This document shows positions 1-12,133 of a DNA stretch of 64,000 nucleotides, piece by piece. The stretch's first letter is position 1. Each line of letters begins with the position of its first letter. Location: the NCBI GenBank assembly GCA_028622995.1, contig JAJQJQ010000041.1, forward strand, positions 496,001 to 560,000. The letters run 5' to 3'. The position numbers and the translations under genes are program-made. This DNA comes from Panagrolaimus kolymaensis. Lineage: Eukaryota; Nematoda; Chromadorea; Rhabditida; Panagrolaimidae. The notes under the pieces are model-generated. The model saw only the letters and a program-made list of their open reading frames with translations, was not told the DNA's origin and searched no databases.

Positions 1-137
1 GCATGGCCCGAGGCTTCAAGGCCACAAAAATAAAAATATATCTTATTTTTGCCATATTCATTTGTTGAGTTTGAAACTTTTAATTTATGTTTATTTTTAC
101 GGCAGAAATATAACCAAACAATTTTTTTCATTTGTAG

Positions 138-274
138 GCATGGCCCGAGGCTTCAAGGCCACAAAAATAAAAATATATCTTAATTTTGCCATATTCATTT
201 GTTGAGTTTGAAACTTTTAATTTATGTTTATTTTTACGGCAGAAATAATACCAAACAATTTTTTTCATTTGTAG
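138..274 (+). repeat. Type A monomer, 137 bp (representative copy)
   Basis: This is a clean example of the commoner monomer type. Positions 1-25 are GC-rich (17 of 25 G/C) and contain the first CpG at 9-10 (cccgagg). An A-rich stretch, aaaaataaaaa, follows at 26-36. The A-specific block starts at 37 (tatatcttaattttgcca) and runs to about 64. The shared body has tgaaacttttaattt near 72-86, the second CpG at 100-101 (acggcag), aaataatacc at 106-115 and a T7 tract at 122-128. The monomer ends catttgtag. Common A variants are ctttaaat or attttaaat near position 77, and gcaatatt or gcccattt in the A block. No reading frame stays open through the monomer. Confidence 0.97.
142..162. repeat. Short inverted repeat in the monomer head (representative)
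   Basis: Monomer positions 4-24 hold TGGCC, an 11-base spacer and GGCCA, a perfect 5-bp inverted repeat present in most of the 470 copies. In ata-B copies the right arm is extended to GGCCAT, which pairs with ATGGCC to give 6 bp. The gcatgcccc and ggtccgag variants break the stem without a compensating change, so a conserved hairpin function is not supported. Confidence 0.6.
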
Positions 275-1094
275 GCATGGCCCGAGGCTTCAAGGCCACA
301 AAAATAAAAATATATCTTAATTTTGCCATATTCATTTGTTGAGTTTGAAACTTTTAATTTATGTTTATTTTTACTGCAGAAATAATACCAAACAATTAAT
401 TTCATTTGTAGGCATGGCCCAAGTCTTCAAGGCCACAAAAATAAAAATATATCTTAATTTTGCAATATTCATTTGTTGAGTTTGAAATTTTTAATTTATG
501 TTTATTTTCACGGCAGAAATAATACCAAACAATTTTTTTCATTTGTAGGCATGGCCCGAGGCTTCAAGGCCACAAAAATAAAAATATATCTTAATTTTGC
601 CATATTCATTTGTTGAGTTTGAAACTTTAAATTTATGTTTATTTTTACGGCAGAAATAATACCAAACAATTTTTTTCATTTGTAGGCATGGCCCGAGGCT
701 TCAAGGCCACAAAAATAAAAATATATCTTAATTTTGCCATATTCATTTGTTGAGTTTGAAACTTTTAATTTATGTTTATTTTTACGGCAGAAATAATACC
801 AAACAATTTTTTTCATTTGTAGGCATGGCCCGAGGCTTCAAGGCCACAAAAATAAAAATATATCTTAATTTTGCCATATTGATTTGTTGAGTTTGAAACT
901 TTTAATTTATGTTTATTTTTACGCCAGAAATAATACCAAACAATTTTTTTCATTTGTAGGCATGGCCCGAGGCTTCAAGGCCACAAAAATAAAAACCTTT
1001 TGATTTTTCCAATTTAATTTGTTGAGATTGAAACTTTTAATTTATGTTTATTTTTACGGCAGAAATAATACCAAACAATTTTTTTCATTTGTAG

Positions 1095-2726
1095 GCATGG
1101 CCCGAGGCTTCAAGGCCACAAAAATAAAAATATATCTTAATTTTGCCATATTCATTTGTTGAGTTTGAAATTTTAAATTTATGTTTATTTTTACGGCAGA
1201 AATAATACCAAACAATTTTTTTCATTTGTAGACATGGCCCGAGGCTTCAAGGCCACAAAAATAAAAACCTTTTGATTTTTCCAATTTAATTTGTTGAGTT
1301 TGAAACTTTTAATTTATGTTTATTTTTACGGCAGAAATAATACCAAACAATTTTTTTCATTTGTAGGCATGGCCCGAGGCTTCAAGGCCACAAAAATAAA
1401 AATATATCTTAATTTTGCCATATTCATTTGTTGAGTTTGAAACTTTAAATTTATGTTTATTTTTACGGCAGAAATAATACCAAACAATTTTTTTCATTTG
1501 TAGGCATGGCCCGAGGCTTCAAGGCCACAAAAATAAAAATATATCTTAATTTTGCCATATTCATTTGTTGAGTTTGAAATTTTAAATTTATGTTTATTTT
1601 TACGGCAGAAATAATACCAAACAATTTTTTTCATTTGTAGACATGGCCCGAGGCTTCAAGGCCACAAAAATAAAAACCTTTTGATTTTTCCAATTTAATT
1701 TGTTGAGTTTGAAACTTTTAATTTATGTTTATTTTTACGGCAGAAATAATACCAAACAATTTTTTTCATTTGTAGGCATGGCCCGAGGCTTCAAGGCCAC
1801 AAAAATAAAAACCTTTTGATTTTTCCAATTTAATTTGTTGAGATTGAAACTTTTAATTTATGTTTATTTTTACGGCAGAAATAATACCAAACAATTTTTT
1901 TCATTTGTAGGCATGGCCCGAGGCTTCAAGGCCACAAAAATAAAAATATATCTTAATTTTGCCATATTCATTTGTTGAGTTTGAAATTTTAAATTTATGT
2001 TTATTTTTACGGCAGAAATAATACCAAACAATTTTTTTCATTTGTAGACATGGCCCGAGGCTTCAAGGCCACAAAAATAAAAACCTTTTGATTTTTCCAA
2101 TTTAATTTGTTGAGTTTGAAACTTTTAATTTATGTTTATTTTTACGGCAGAAATAATACCAAACAATTTTTTTCATTTGTAGGCATGGCCCGAGGCTTCA
2201 AGGCCACAAAAATAAAAATATATCTTAATTTTGCCATATTCATTTGTTGAGTTTGAAACTTTAAATTTATGTTTATTTTTACGGCAGAAATAATACCAAA
2301 CAATTTTTTTCATTTGTAGGCATGGCCCGAGGCTTCAAGGCCACAAAAATAAAAATATATCTTAATTTTGCCATATTCATTTGTTGAGTTTGAAATTTTA
2401 AATTTATGTTTATTTTTACGGCAGAAATAATACCAAACAATTTTTTTCATTTGTAGACATGGCCCGAGGCTTCAAGGCCACAAAAATAAAAACCTTTTGA
2501 TTTTTCCAATTTAATTTGTTGAGTTTGAAACTTTTAATTTATGTTTATTTTTACGGCAGAAATAATACCAAACAATTTTTTTCATTTGTAGGCATGGCCC
2601 GAGGCTTCAAGGCCACAAAAATAAAAACCTTTTGATTTTTCCAATTTAATTTGTTGAGATTGAAACTTTTAATTTATGTTTATTTTTACGGCAGAAATAA
2701 TACCAAACAATTTTTTTCATTTGTAG
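1095..2726 (+). repeat. 816-bp six-monomer higher-order repeat, two full copies
   Basis: The order A-B-A-A-B-B occurs at 1095-1910 and again at 1911-2726. Diagnostic bases recur at exactly 816 bp. The tagacatgg heads lie at 1232 and 2048, and at 1641 and 2457. The gagattg variant lies at 1024, 1840 and 2656. Copies 1 and 4 of each unit carry gaaattttaaattt and copy 3 carries gaaactttaaattt. A third, shortened unit begins at 2727. Three A plus three B monomers give 816 bp exactly. Confidence 0.93.
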
Positions 2727-2863
2727 GCATGGCCCGAGGCTTCAAGGCCACAAAAATAAAAATATATCTTAATTTTGCCATATTCATTTGTTGAGTTTGA
2801 AATTTTAAATTTATGTTTATTTTTACGGCAGAAATAATACCAAACAATTTTTTTCATTTGTAG

Positions 2864-2998
2864 ACATGGCCCGAGGCTTCAAGGCCACAAAAATAAAAAC
2901 CTTTTGATTTTTCCAATTTAATTTGTTGAGATTGAAACTTTTAATTTATGTTTATTTTTACGGCAGAAATAATACCAAACAATTTTTTTCATTTGTAG
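2864..2998 (+). repeat. Hybrid B monomer at an unequal-crossover junction
   Basis: This B copy has the acatggcccg head that marks position 2 of the 816-bp unit. It also has gagattg, which marks position 6. The next copy (2999) has the gaaattttaaattt of a position-1 A. The third unit has therefore lost four monomers through a join inside this copy, between the head and the gagattg site. That interpretation is inference; the two markers in one monomer are directly visible. Confidence 0.82.
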
Positions 2999-3270
2999 GC
3001 ATGGCCCGAGGCTTCAAGGCCACAAAAATAAAAATATATTTTAATTTTGCCATATTCATTTGTTGAGTTTGAAATTTTAAATTTATGTTTATTTTTACGG
3101 CAGAAATAATACCAAACAATTTTTTTCATTTGTAGACATGGCCCGAGGCTTCAAGGCCACAAAAATAAAAACCTTTTGATTTTTCCAATTTAATTTGTTG
3201 AGTTTGAAACTTTTAATTTATGTTTATTTTTACGGCAGAAATAATACCAAACAATTTTTTTCATTTGTAG

Positions 3271-3405
3271 GCATGGCCCGAGGCTTCAAGGCCACAAAAA
3301 TAAAAACCTTTTGATTTTTCCAATTTAATTTGTTGAGTTTGAAACTTTTAATTTATGTTTATTTTTACGGCAGAAATAATACCAAACAATTTTTTTCATT
3401 TGTAG
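3271..3405 (+). repeat. Type B monomer, 135 bp (representative copy)
   Basis: This is a clean example of the second monomer type. Head, tail and body match type A almost base for base. The difference is confined to the block starting at monomer position 37, which reads ccttttgatttttccaa then tttaatttg. It is two bases shorter than the A block, which explains 135 against 137 bp. Subtypes are Bt (ggtccgag together with ggcaacaa in the head), Bc (atttcatttg instead of atttaatttg) and ata-B (ccataaaa or ctataaaa in the head). B copies total 204 of 470. Confidence 0.97.
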
Positions 3406-4223
3406 GCATGGCCCGAGGCTTCAAGGCCACAAAAATAAAAATATATCTTAATTTTGCCATATTCATTTGTTGAGTTTGAAACTTTTAATTTATGTTTATT
3501 TTTACGGCAGAAATAATACCAAACAATTTTTTTCATTTGTAGGCATGGCCCGAGGCTTCAAGGCCACAAAAATAAAAACCTTTTGATTTTTCCAATTTAA
3601 TTTGTTGAGTTTGAAACTTTTAATTTATGTTTATTTTTACGGCAGAAATAATACCAAACAATTTTTTTCATTTGTAGGCATGGCCCGAGGCTTCAAGGCC
3701 ACAAAAATAAAAATATATCTTAATTTTGCCATATTCATTTGTTGAGTTTGAAACTTTAAATTTATGTTTATTTTTACGGCAGAAATAATACCAAACAATT
3801 TTTTTCATTTGTAGGCATGGCCCGAGGCTTCAAGGCCACAAAAATAAAAACCTTTTGATTTTTCCAATTTAATTTGTTGAGTTTGAAACTTTTAATTTAT
3901 GTTTATTTTTACGGCAGAAATAATACCAAACAATTTTTTTCATTTGTAGGCATGGCCCGAGGCTTCAAGGCCACAAAAATAAAAATATATCTTAATTTTG
4001 CCATATTCATTTGTTGAGTTTGAAACTTTTAATTTATGTTTATTTTTACGGCAGAAATAATACCAAACAATTTTTTTCATTTGTAGGCATGGCCCGAGGC
4101 TTCAAGGCCACAAAAATAAAAATATATCTTAATTTTGCCATATTCATTTGTTGAGTTTGAAACTTTAAATTTATGTTTATTTTTACGGCAGAAATAATAC
4201 CAAACAATTTTTTTCATTTGTAG

Positions 4224-5311
4224 GCATGGCCCGAGGCTTCAAGGCCACAAAAATAAAAACCTTTTGATTTTTCCAATTTAATTTGTTGAGTTTGAAACTT
4301 TTAATTTATGTTTATTTTTACGGCAGAAATAATACCAAACAATTTTTTTCATTTGTAGGCATGGCCCGAGGCTTCAAGGCCACAAAAATAAAAATATATC
4401 TTAATTTTGCCATATTCATTTGTTGAGTTTGAAACTTTAAATTTATGTTTATTTTTACGACAGAAATAATACCAAACAATTTTTTTCATTTGTAGGCATG
4501 GCCCGAGGCTTCAAGGCCACAAAAATAAAAACCTTTTGATTTTTCCAATTTAATTTGTTGAGTTTGAAACTTTTAATTTATGTTTATTTTTACGGCAGAA
4601 ATAATACCAAACAATTTTTTTCATTTGTAGGCATGGCCCGAGGCTTCAAGGCCACAAAAATAAAAATATATCTTAATTTTGCCATATTCATTTGTTGAGT
4701 TTGAAACTTTAAATTTATGTTTATTTTTACGACAGAAATAATACCAAACAATTTTTTTCATTTGTAGGCATGGCCCGAGGCTTCAAGGCCACAAAAATAA
4801 AAACCTTTTGATTTTTCCAATTTAATTTGTTGAGTTTGAAACTTTTAATTTATGTTTATTTTTACGGCAGAAATAATACCAAACAATTTTTTTCATTTGT
4901 AGGCATGGCCCGAGGCTTCAAGGCCACAAAAATAAAAATATATCTTAATTTTGCCAAATTCATTTGTTGAGTTTGAAACTTTAAATTTATGTTTATTTTT
5001 ACGGCAGAAATAATACCAAACAATTTTTTTCATTTGTAGGCATGGCCCGAGGCTTCAAGGCCACAAAAATAAAAACCTTTTGATTTTTCCAATTTAATTT
5101 GTTGAGTTTGAAACTTTTAATTTATGTTTATTTTTACGGCAGAAATAATACCAAACAATTTTTTTCATTTGTAGGCATGGCCCGAGGCTTCAAGGCCACA
5201 AAAATAAAAATATATCTTAATTTTGCCATATTCATTTGTTGAGTTTGAAACTTTAAATTTATGTTTATTTTTACGGCAGAAATAATACCAAACAATTTTT
5301 TTCATTTGTAG
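4224..5311 (+). repeat. 272-bp A/B dimer run
   Basis: Types alternate strictly B-A through eight monomers starting at 4224, 4359, 4496, 4631, 4768, 4903, 5040 and 5175, giving four 272-bp dimers. The A copies at 4359 and 4631 share acgacag, exactly one dimer apart. The A copy at 4903 has gccaaattc, also seen at 7216. A shorter alternating run precedes it at 3543-4086. This is the cleanest dimeric higher-order repeat in the window. Confidence 0.9.
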
Positions 5312-7352
5312 GCATGGCCCGAGGCTTCAAGGCCACAAAAATAAAAATATATCTTAATTTTGCCATATTCATTTGTTGAGTTTGAAATTTTAAATTTATG
5401 TTTATTTTTACGGCAGAAATAATACCAAACAATTTTTTTCATTTGTAGACATGGCCCGAGGCTTCAAGGCCACAAAAATAAAAACCTTTTGATTTTTCCA
5501 ATTTAATTTGTTGAGTTTGAAACTTTTAATTTATGTTTATTTTTACGGCAGAAATAATACCAAACAATTTTTTTCATTTGTAGGCATGGCCCGAGGCTTC
5601 AAGGCCACAAAAATAAAAACCTTTTGATTTTTCCAATTTAATTTGTTGAGTTTGAAACTTTTAATTTATGTTTATTTTTACGGCAGAAATAATACCAAAC
5701 AATTTTTTTCATTTGTAGGCATGGCCCGAGGCTTCAAGGCCACAAAAATAAAAATATATCTTAATTTTGCCATATTCATTTGTTGAGTTTGAAACTTTTA
5801 ATTTATGTTTATTTTTACGGCAGAAATAATACCAAACAATTTTTTTCATTTGTAGACATGGCCCGAGGCTTCAAGGCCACAAAAATAAAAACCTTTTGAT
5901 TTTTCCAATTTAATTTGTTGAGTTTGAAACTTTTAATTTATGTTTATTTTTACGGCAGAAATAATACCAAACAATTTTTTTCATTTGTAGGCATGGCCCG
6001 AGGCTTCAAGGCCACAAAAATAAAAACCTTTTGATTTTTCCAATTTAATTTGTTGAGTTTGAAACTTTTAATTTATGTTTATTTTTACGGCAGAAATAAT
6101 ACCAAACAATTTTTTTCATTTGTAGGCATGGCCCGAGGCTTCAAGGCCACAAAAATAAAAATATATCTTAATTTTGCCATATTCATTTGTTGAGTTTGAA
6201 ACTTTAAATTTATGTTTATTTTTACGGCAGAAATAATACCAAACAATTTTTTTCATTTGTAGGCATGGCCCGAGGCTTCAAGGCCACAAAAATAAAAACC
6301 TTTTGATTTTTCCAATTTAATTTGTTGAGTTTGAAACTTTTAATTTATGTTTATTTTTACGGCAGAAATAATACCAAACAATTTTTTTCATTTGTAGGCA
6401 TGGCCCGAGGCTTCAAGGCCACAAAAATAAAAATATATCTTAATTTTGCCATATTCATTTGTTGAGTTTGAAACTTTTAATTTATGTTTATTTTTACGGC
6501 AGAAATAATACCAAACAATTTTTTTCATTTGTAGGCATGGCCCGAGGCTTCAAGGCCACAAAAATAAAAATATATCTTAATTTTGCCATATTCATTTGTT
6601 GAGTTTGAAACTTTAAATTTATGTTTATTTTTACGGCAGAAATAATACCAAACAATTTTTTTCATTTGTAGGCATGGCCCGAGGCTTCAAGGCCACAAAA
6701 ATAAAAACCTTTTGATTTTTCCAATTTAATTTGTTGAGTTTGAAACTTTTAATTTATGTTTATTTTTACGGCAGAAATAATACCAAACAATTTTTTTCAT
6801 TTGTAGGCATGGCCCGAGGCTTCAAGGCCACAAAAATAAAAATATATCTTAATTTTGCCATATTCATTTGTTGAGTTTGAAACTTTAAATTTATGTTTAT
6901 TTTTACGACAGAAATAATACCAAACAATTTTTTTCATTTGTAGGCATGGCCCGAGGCTTCAAGGCCACAAAAATAAAAACCTTTTGATTTTTCCAATTTA
7001 ATTTGTTGAGTTTGAAACTTTTAATTTATGTTTATTTTTACGGCAGAAATAATACCAAACAATTTTTTTCATTTGTAGGCATGGCCCGAGGCTTCAAGGC
7101 CACAAAAATAAAAATATATCTTAATTTTGCCATATTCATTTGTTGAGTTTGAAACTTTAAATTTATGTTTATTTTTACGGCAGAAATAATACCAAACAAT
7201 TTTTTTCATTTGTAGGCATGGCCCGAGGCTTCAAGGCCACAAAAATAAAAATATATCTTAATTTTGCCAAATTCATTTGTTGAGTTTGAAACTTTAAATT
7301 TATGTTTATTTTTACGGCAGAAATAATACCAAACAATTTTTTTCATTTGTAG
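5312..7352 (+). repeat. Mixed A/B stretch of domain II without a clear higher-order unit
   Basis: Monomers run A,B,B,A,B,B,A,B,A,A,B,A,B,A,A from 5312 to 7216. Heads reading acatggcc recur at 5449 and 5856 (407 bp, one A and two B), as in the 816-bp unit near 1-3 kb. The acgacag variant occurs once more in the copy at 6807. Nothing other than monomers is present. Confidence 0.88.
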
Positions 7353-10300
7353 GCATGGCCCGAGGCTTCAAGGCCACAAAAATAAAAACCTTTTGATTTT
7401 TCCAATTTAATTTGTTGAGTTTGAAACTTTTAATTTATGTTTATTTTTACGGCAGAAATAATACCAAACAATTTTTTTCATTTGTAGGCATGGCCCGAGG
7501 CTTCAAGGCCACAAAAATAAAAATATATCTTAATTTTGCCATATTCATTTGTTGAGTTTGAAACTTTAAATTTATGTTTATTTTTACGGCAGAAATAATA
7601 CCAAACAATTTTTTTCATTTGTAGGCATGGCCCGAGGCTTCAAGGCCACAAAAATAAAAATATATCTTAATTTTGCCATATTCATTTGTTGAGTTTGAAA
7701 CTTTAAATTTATGTTTATTTTTACGGCAGAAATAATACCAAACAATTTTTTTCATTTGTAGGCATGGCCCGAGGCTTCAAGGCCACAAAAATAAAAATAT
7801 ATCTTAATTTTGCCATATTCATTTGTTGAGTTTGAAACTTTAAATTTATGTTTATTTTTACGGCAGAAATAATACCAAACAATTTTTTTCATTTGTAGGC
7901 ATGGCCCGAGGCTTCAAGGCCACAAAAATAAAAATATATCTTAATTTTGCCATATTCATTTGTTGAGTTTGAAACTTTAAATTTATGTTTATTTTTACGG
8001 CAGAAATAATACCAAACAATTTTTTTCATTTGTAGGCATGGCCCGAGGCTTCAAGGCCACAAAAATAAAAACCTTTTGATTTTTCCAATTTAATTTGTTG
8101 AGTTTGAAACTTTTAATTTATGTTTATTTTTACGGCAGAAATAATACCAAACAATTTTTTTCATTTGTAGGCATGGCCCGAGGCTTCAAGGCCACAAAAA
8201 TAAAAATATATCTTAATTTTGCCATATTCATTTGTTGAGTTTGAAACTTTAAATTTATGTTTATTTTTACGGCAGAAATAATACCAAACAATTTTTTTCA
8301 TTTGTAGGCATGGCCCGAGGCTTCAAGGCCACAAAAATAAAAATATATCTTAATTTTGCCATATTCATTTGTTGAGTTTGAAACTTTAAATTTATGTTTA
8401 TTTTTACGGCAGAAATAATACCAAACAATTTTTTTCATTTGTAGGCATAGCCCGAGGCTTCAAGGCCACAAAAATAAAAATATATCTTAATTTTGCCATA
8501 TTCATTTGTTGAGTTTGAAACTTTTAATTTATGTTTATTTTTACGGCAGAAATAATACCAAACAATTTTTTTCATTTGTAGGCATGGCCCGAGGCTTCAA
8601 GGCCACAAAAATAAAAATATATCTTAATTTTGCCATATTCATTTGTTGAGTTTGAAACTTTAAATTTATGTTTATTTTTACGGCAGAAATAATACCAAAC
8701 AATTTTTTTCATTTGTAGGCATAGCCCGAGGCTTCAAGGCCACAAAAATAAAAATATATCTTAATTTTGCCATATTCATTTGTTGAGTTTGAAACTTTTA
8801 ATTTATGTTTATTTTTACGGCAGAAATAATACCAAACAATTTTTTTCATTTGTAGGCATGGCCCGAGGCTTCAAGGCCACAAAAATAAAAATATATCTTA
8901 ATTTTGCCATATTCATTTGTTGAGTTTGAAACTTTAAATTTATGTTTATTTTTACGGCAGAAATAATACCAAACAATTTTTTTCATTTGTAGGCATGGCC
9001 CGAGGCTTCAAGGCCACAAAAATAAAAACCTTTTGATTTTTCCAATTTAATTTGTTGAGTTTGAAACTTTTAATTTATGTTTATTTTTACGGCAGAAATA
9101 ATACCAAACAATTTTTTTCATTTGTAGGCATGGCCCGAGGCTTCAAGGCCACAAAAATAAAAATATATCTTAATTTTGCCATATTCATTTGTTGAGTTTG
9201 AAACTTTAAATTTATGTTTATTTTTACGGCAGAAATAATACCAAACAATTTTTTTCATTTGTAGGCATGGCCCGAGGCTTCAAGGCCACAAAAATAAAAA
9301 TATATCTTAATTTTGCCATATTCATTTGTTGAGTTTGAAACTTTAAATTTATGTTTATTTTTACGGCAGAAATAATACCAAACAATTTTTTTCATTTGTA
9401 GGCATGGCCCGAGGCTTCAAGGCCACAAAAATAAAAATATATCTTAATTTTGCCATATTCATTTGTTGAGTTTGAAACTTTAAATTTATGTTTATTTTTA
9501 CGGCAGAAATAATACCAAACAATTTTTTTCATTTGTAGGCATGGCCCGAGGCTTCAAGGCCACAAAAATAAAAATATATCTTAATTTTGCCATATTCATT
9601 TGTTGAGTTTGAAACTTTAAATTTATGTTTATTTTTACGGCAGAAATAATACCAAACAATTTTTTTCATTTGTAGGCATGGCCCGAGGCTTCAAGGCCAC
9701 AAAAATAAAAATATATCTTAATTTTGCCATATTCATTTGTTGAGTTTGAAACTTTAAATTTATGTTTATTTTTACGGCAGAAATAATACCAAACAATTTT
9801 TTTCATTTGTAGGCATGGCCCGAGGCTTCAAGGCCACAAAAATAAAAACCTTTTGATTTTTCCAATTTAATTTGTTGAGTTTGAAACTTTTAATTTATGT
9901 TTATTTTTACGGCAGAAATAATACCAAACAATTTTTTTCATTTGTAGGCATGGCCCGAGGCTTCAAGGCCACAAAAATAAAAATATATCTTAATTTTGCC
10001 ATATTCATTTGTTGAGTTTGAAACTTTAAATTTATGTTTATTTTTACGGCAGAAATAATACCAAACAATTTTTTTCATTTGTAGGCATGGCCCGAGGCTT
10101 CAAGGCCACAAAAATAAAAATATATCTTAATTTTGCCATATTCATTTGTTGAGTTTGAAACTTTAAATTTATGTTTATTTTTACGGCAGAAATAATACCA
10201 AACAATTTTTTTCATTTGTAGGCATAGCCCGAGGCTTCAAGGCCACAAAAATAAAAATATATCTTAATTTTGCCATATTCATTTGTTGAGTTTGAAACTT

Positions 10301-12133
10301 TTAATTTATGTTTATTTTTACGGCAGAAATAATACCAAACAATTTTTTTCATTTGTAGGCATGGCCCGAGGCTTCAAGGCCACAAAAATAAAAATATATC
10401 TTAATTTTGCCATATTCATTTGTTGAGTTTGAAACTTTAAATTTATGTTTATTTTTACGGCAGAAATAATACCAAACAATTTTTTTCATTTGTAGGCATG
10501 GCCCGAGGCTTCAAGGCCACAAAAATAAAAATATATCTTAATTTTGCCATATTCATTTGTTGAGTTTGAAACTTTTAATTTATGTTTATTTTTACGGCAG
10601 AAATAATACCAAACAATTTTTTTCATTTGTAGGCATGGCCCGAGGCTTCAAGGCCACAAAAATAAAAACCTTTTGATTTTTCCAATTTAATTTGTTGAGT
10701 TTGAAACTTTTAATTTATGTTTATTTTTACGGCAGAAATAATACCAAACAATTTTTTTCATTTGTAGGCATGGCCCGAGGCTTCAAGGCCACAAAAATAA
10801 AAATATATCTTAATTTTGCCATATTCATTTGTTGAGTTTGAAACTTTAAATTTATGTTTATTTTTACGGCAGAAATAATACCAAACAATTTTTTTCATTT
10901 GTAGGCATAGCCCGAGGCTTCAAGGCCACAAAAATAAAAATATATCTTAATTTTGCCATATTCATTTGTTGAGTTTGAAACTTTTAATTTATGTTTATTT
11001 TTACGGCAGAAATAATACCAAACAATTTTTTTCATTTGTAGGCATGGCCCGAGGCTTCAAGGCCACAAAAATAAAAATATATCTTAATTTTGCCATATTC
11101 ATTTGTTGAGTTTGAAACTTTAAATTTATGTTTATTTTTACGGCAGAAATAATACCAAACAATTTTTTTCATTTGTAGGCATGGCCCGAGGCTTCAAGGC
11201 CACAAAAATAAAAATATATCTTAATTTTGCCATATTCATTTGTTGAGTTTGAAACTTTAAATTTATGTTTATTTTTACGGCAGAAATAATACCAAACAAT
11301 TTTTTTCATTTGTAGGCATGGCCCGAGGCTTCAAGGCCACAAAAATAAAAACCTTTTGATTTTTCCAATTTAATTTGTTGAGTTTGAAACTTTTAATTTA
11401 TGTTTATTTTTACGGCAGAAATAATACCAAACAATTTTTTTCATTTGTAGGCATGGCCCGAGGCTTCAAGGCCACAAAAATAAAAATATATCTTAATTTT
11501 GCCATATTCATTTGTTGAGTTTGAAACTTTAAATTTATGTTTATTTTTACGGCAGAAATAATACCAAACAATTTTTTTCATTTGTAGGCATGGCCCGAGG
11601 CTTCAAGGCCACAAAAATAAAAATATATCTTAATTTTGCCATATTCATTTGTTGAGTTTGAAACTTTAAATTTATGTTTATTTTTACGGCAGAAATAATA
11701 CCAAACAATTTTTTTCATTTGTAGGCATGGCCCGAGGCTTCAAGGCCACAAAAATAAAAACCTTTTGATTTTTCCAATTTAATTTGTTGAGTTTGAAACT
11801 TTTAATTTATGTTTATTTTTACGGCAGAAATAATACCAAACAATTTTTTTCATTTGTAGGCATGGCCCGAGGCTTCAAGGCCACAAAAATAAAAATATAT
11901 CTTAATTTTGCCATATTCATTTGTTGAGTTTGAAACTTTAAATTTATGTTTATTTTTACGGCAGAAATAATACCAAACAATTTTTTTCATTTGTAGGCAT
12001 GGCCCGAGGCTTCAAGGCCACAAAAATAAAAATATATCTTAATTTTGCCATATTCATTTGTTGAGTTTGAAATTTTAAATTTATGTTTATTTTTACGGCA
12101 GAAATAATACCAAACAATTTTTTTCATTTGTAG
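7353..12133 (+). repeat. A-rich section with widely spaced B copies, including 820-bp hexamers
   Basis: Thirty-five monomers include only seven B copies, at 7353, 8036, 8993, 9813, 10633, 11316 and 11725. Spacings are 683, 957, 820, 820, 683, 409 and 409 bp. The two 820-bp units (8993-9812 and 9813-10632) are each one B followed by five A. A head variant, gcatagccc, marks A copies at 8445, 8719, 10222 and 10905. The first two are exactly two A monomers apart (274 bp). Confidence 0.88.

Larger units (their letters stand above)
1..959 (+). repeat. Domain I: seven A monomers with right-end-type variants
   Basis: Seven consecutive 137-bp A copies start at 1, 138, 275, 412, 549, 686 and 823. The copy at 275 ends with actgcag and caattaattt. 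The copy at 412 has the rare head cccaagtc and gcaatatt. The copy at 823 has acgccag. These variants are otherwise found in domain IV (48.5-64 kb), not in the adjacent domain II. The first copy has two private features: cttatttttgcc, also seen at 43145, and atataacc in place of aataatacc. The first base of the window coincides with a monomer start as phased here. Confidence 0.9.

Noticed and set aside
26..45. Promoter or polyadenylation signals (AATAAA and TATA-like words in each monomer)
   Set aside because: They follow from the A-rich composition and are in every copy, with no gene nearby to serve.
24..137. tRNA, rRNA or small RNA gene within the monomer
   Set aside because: I see no cloverleaf, RNA polymerase III box A/box B pair with proper spacing, or rRNA similarity in either monomer type.
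138..162. CENP-B box in the GC-rich head
   Set aside because: On the reverse strand the head contains CTCGGGCC, which matches the CGGG half of the known 17-bp box. The TTCG half and the central A do not match at the required spacing.
142..162. Conserved hairpin TGGCC/GGCCA as a functional element
   Set aside because: The stem is only 5 bp, and frequent variants (gcatgcccc; ggtccgag with ggcaacaa) break pairing without compensating changes.
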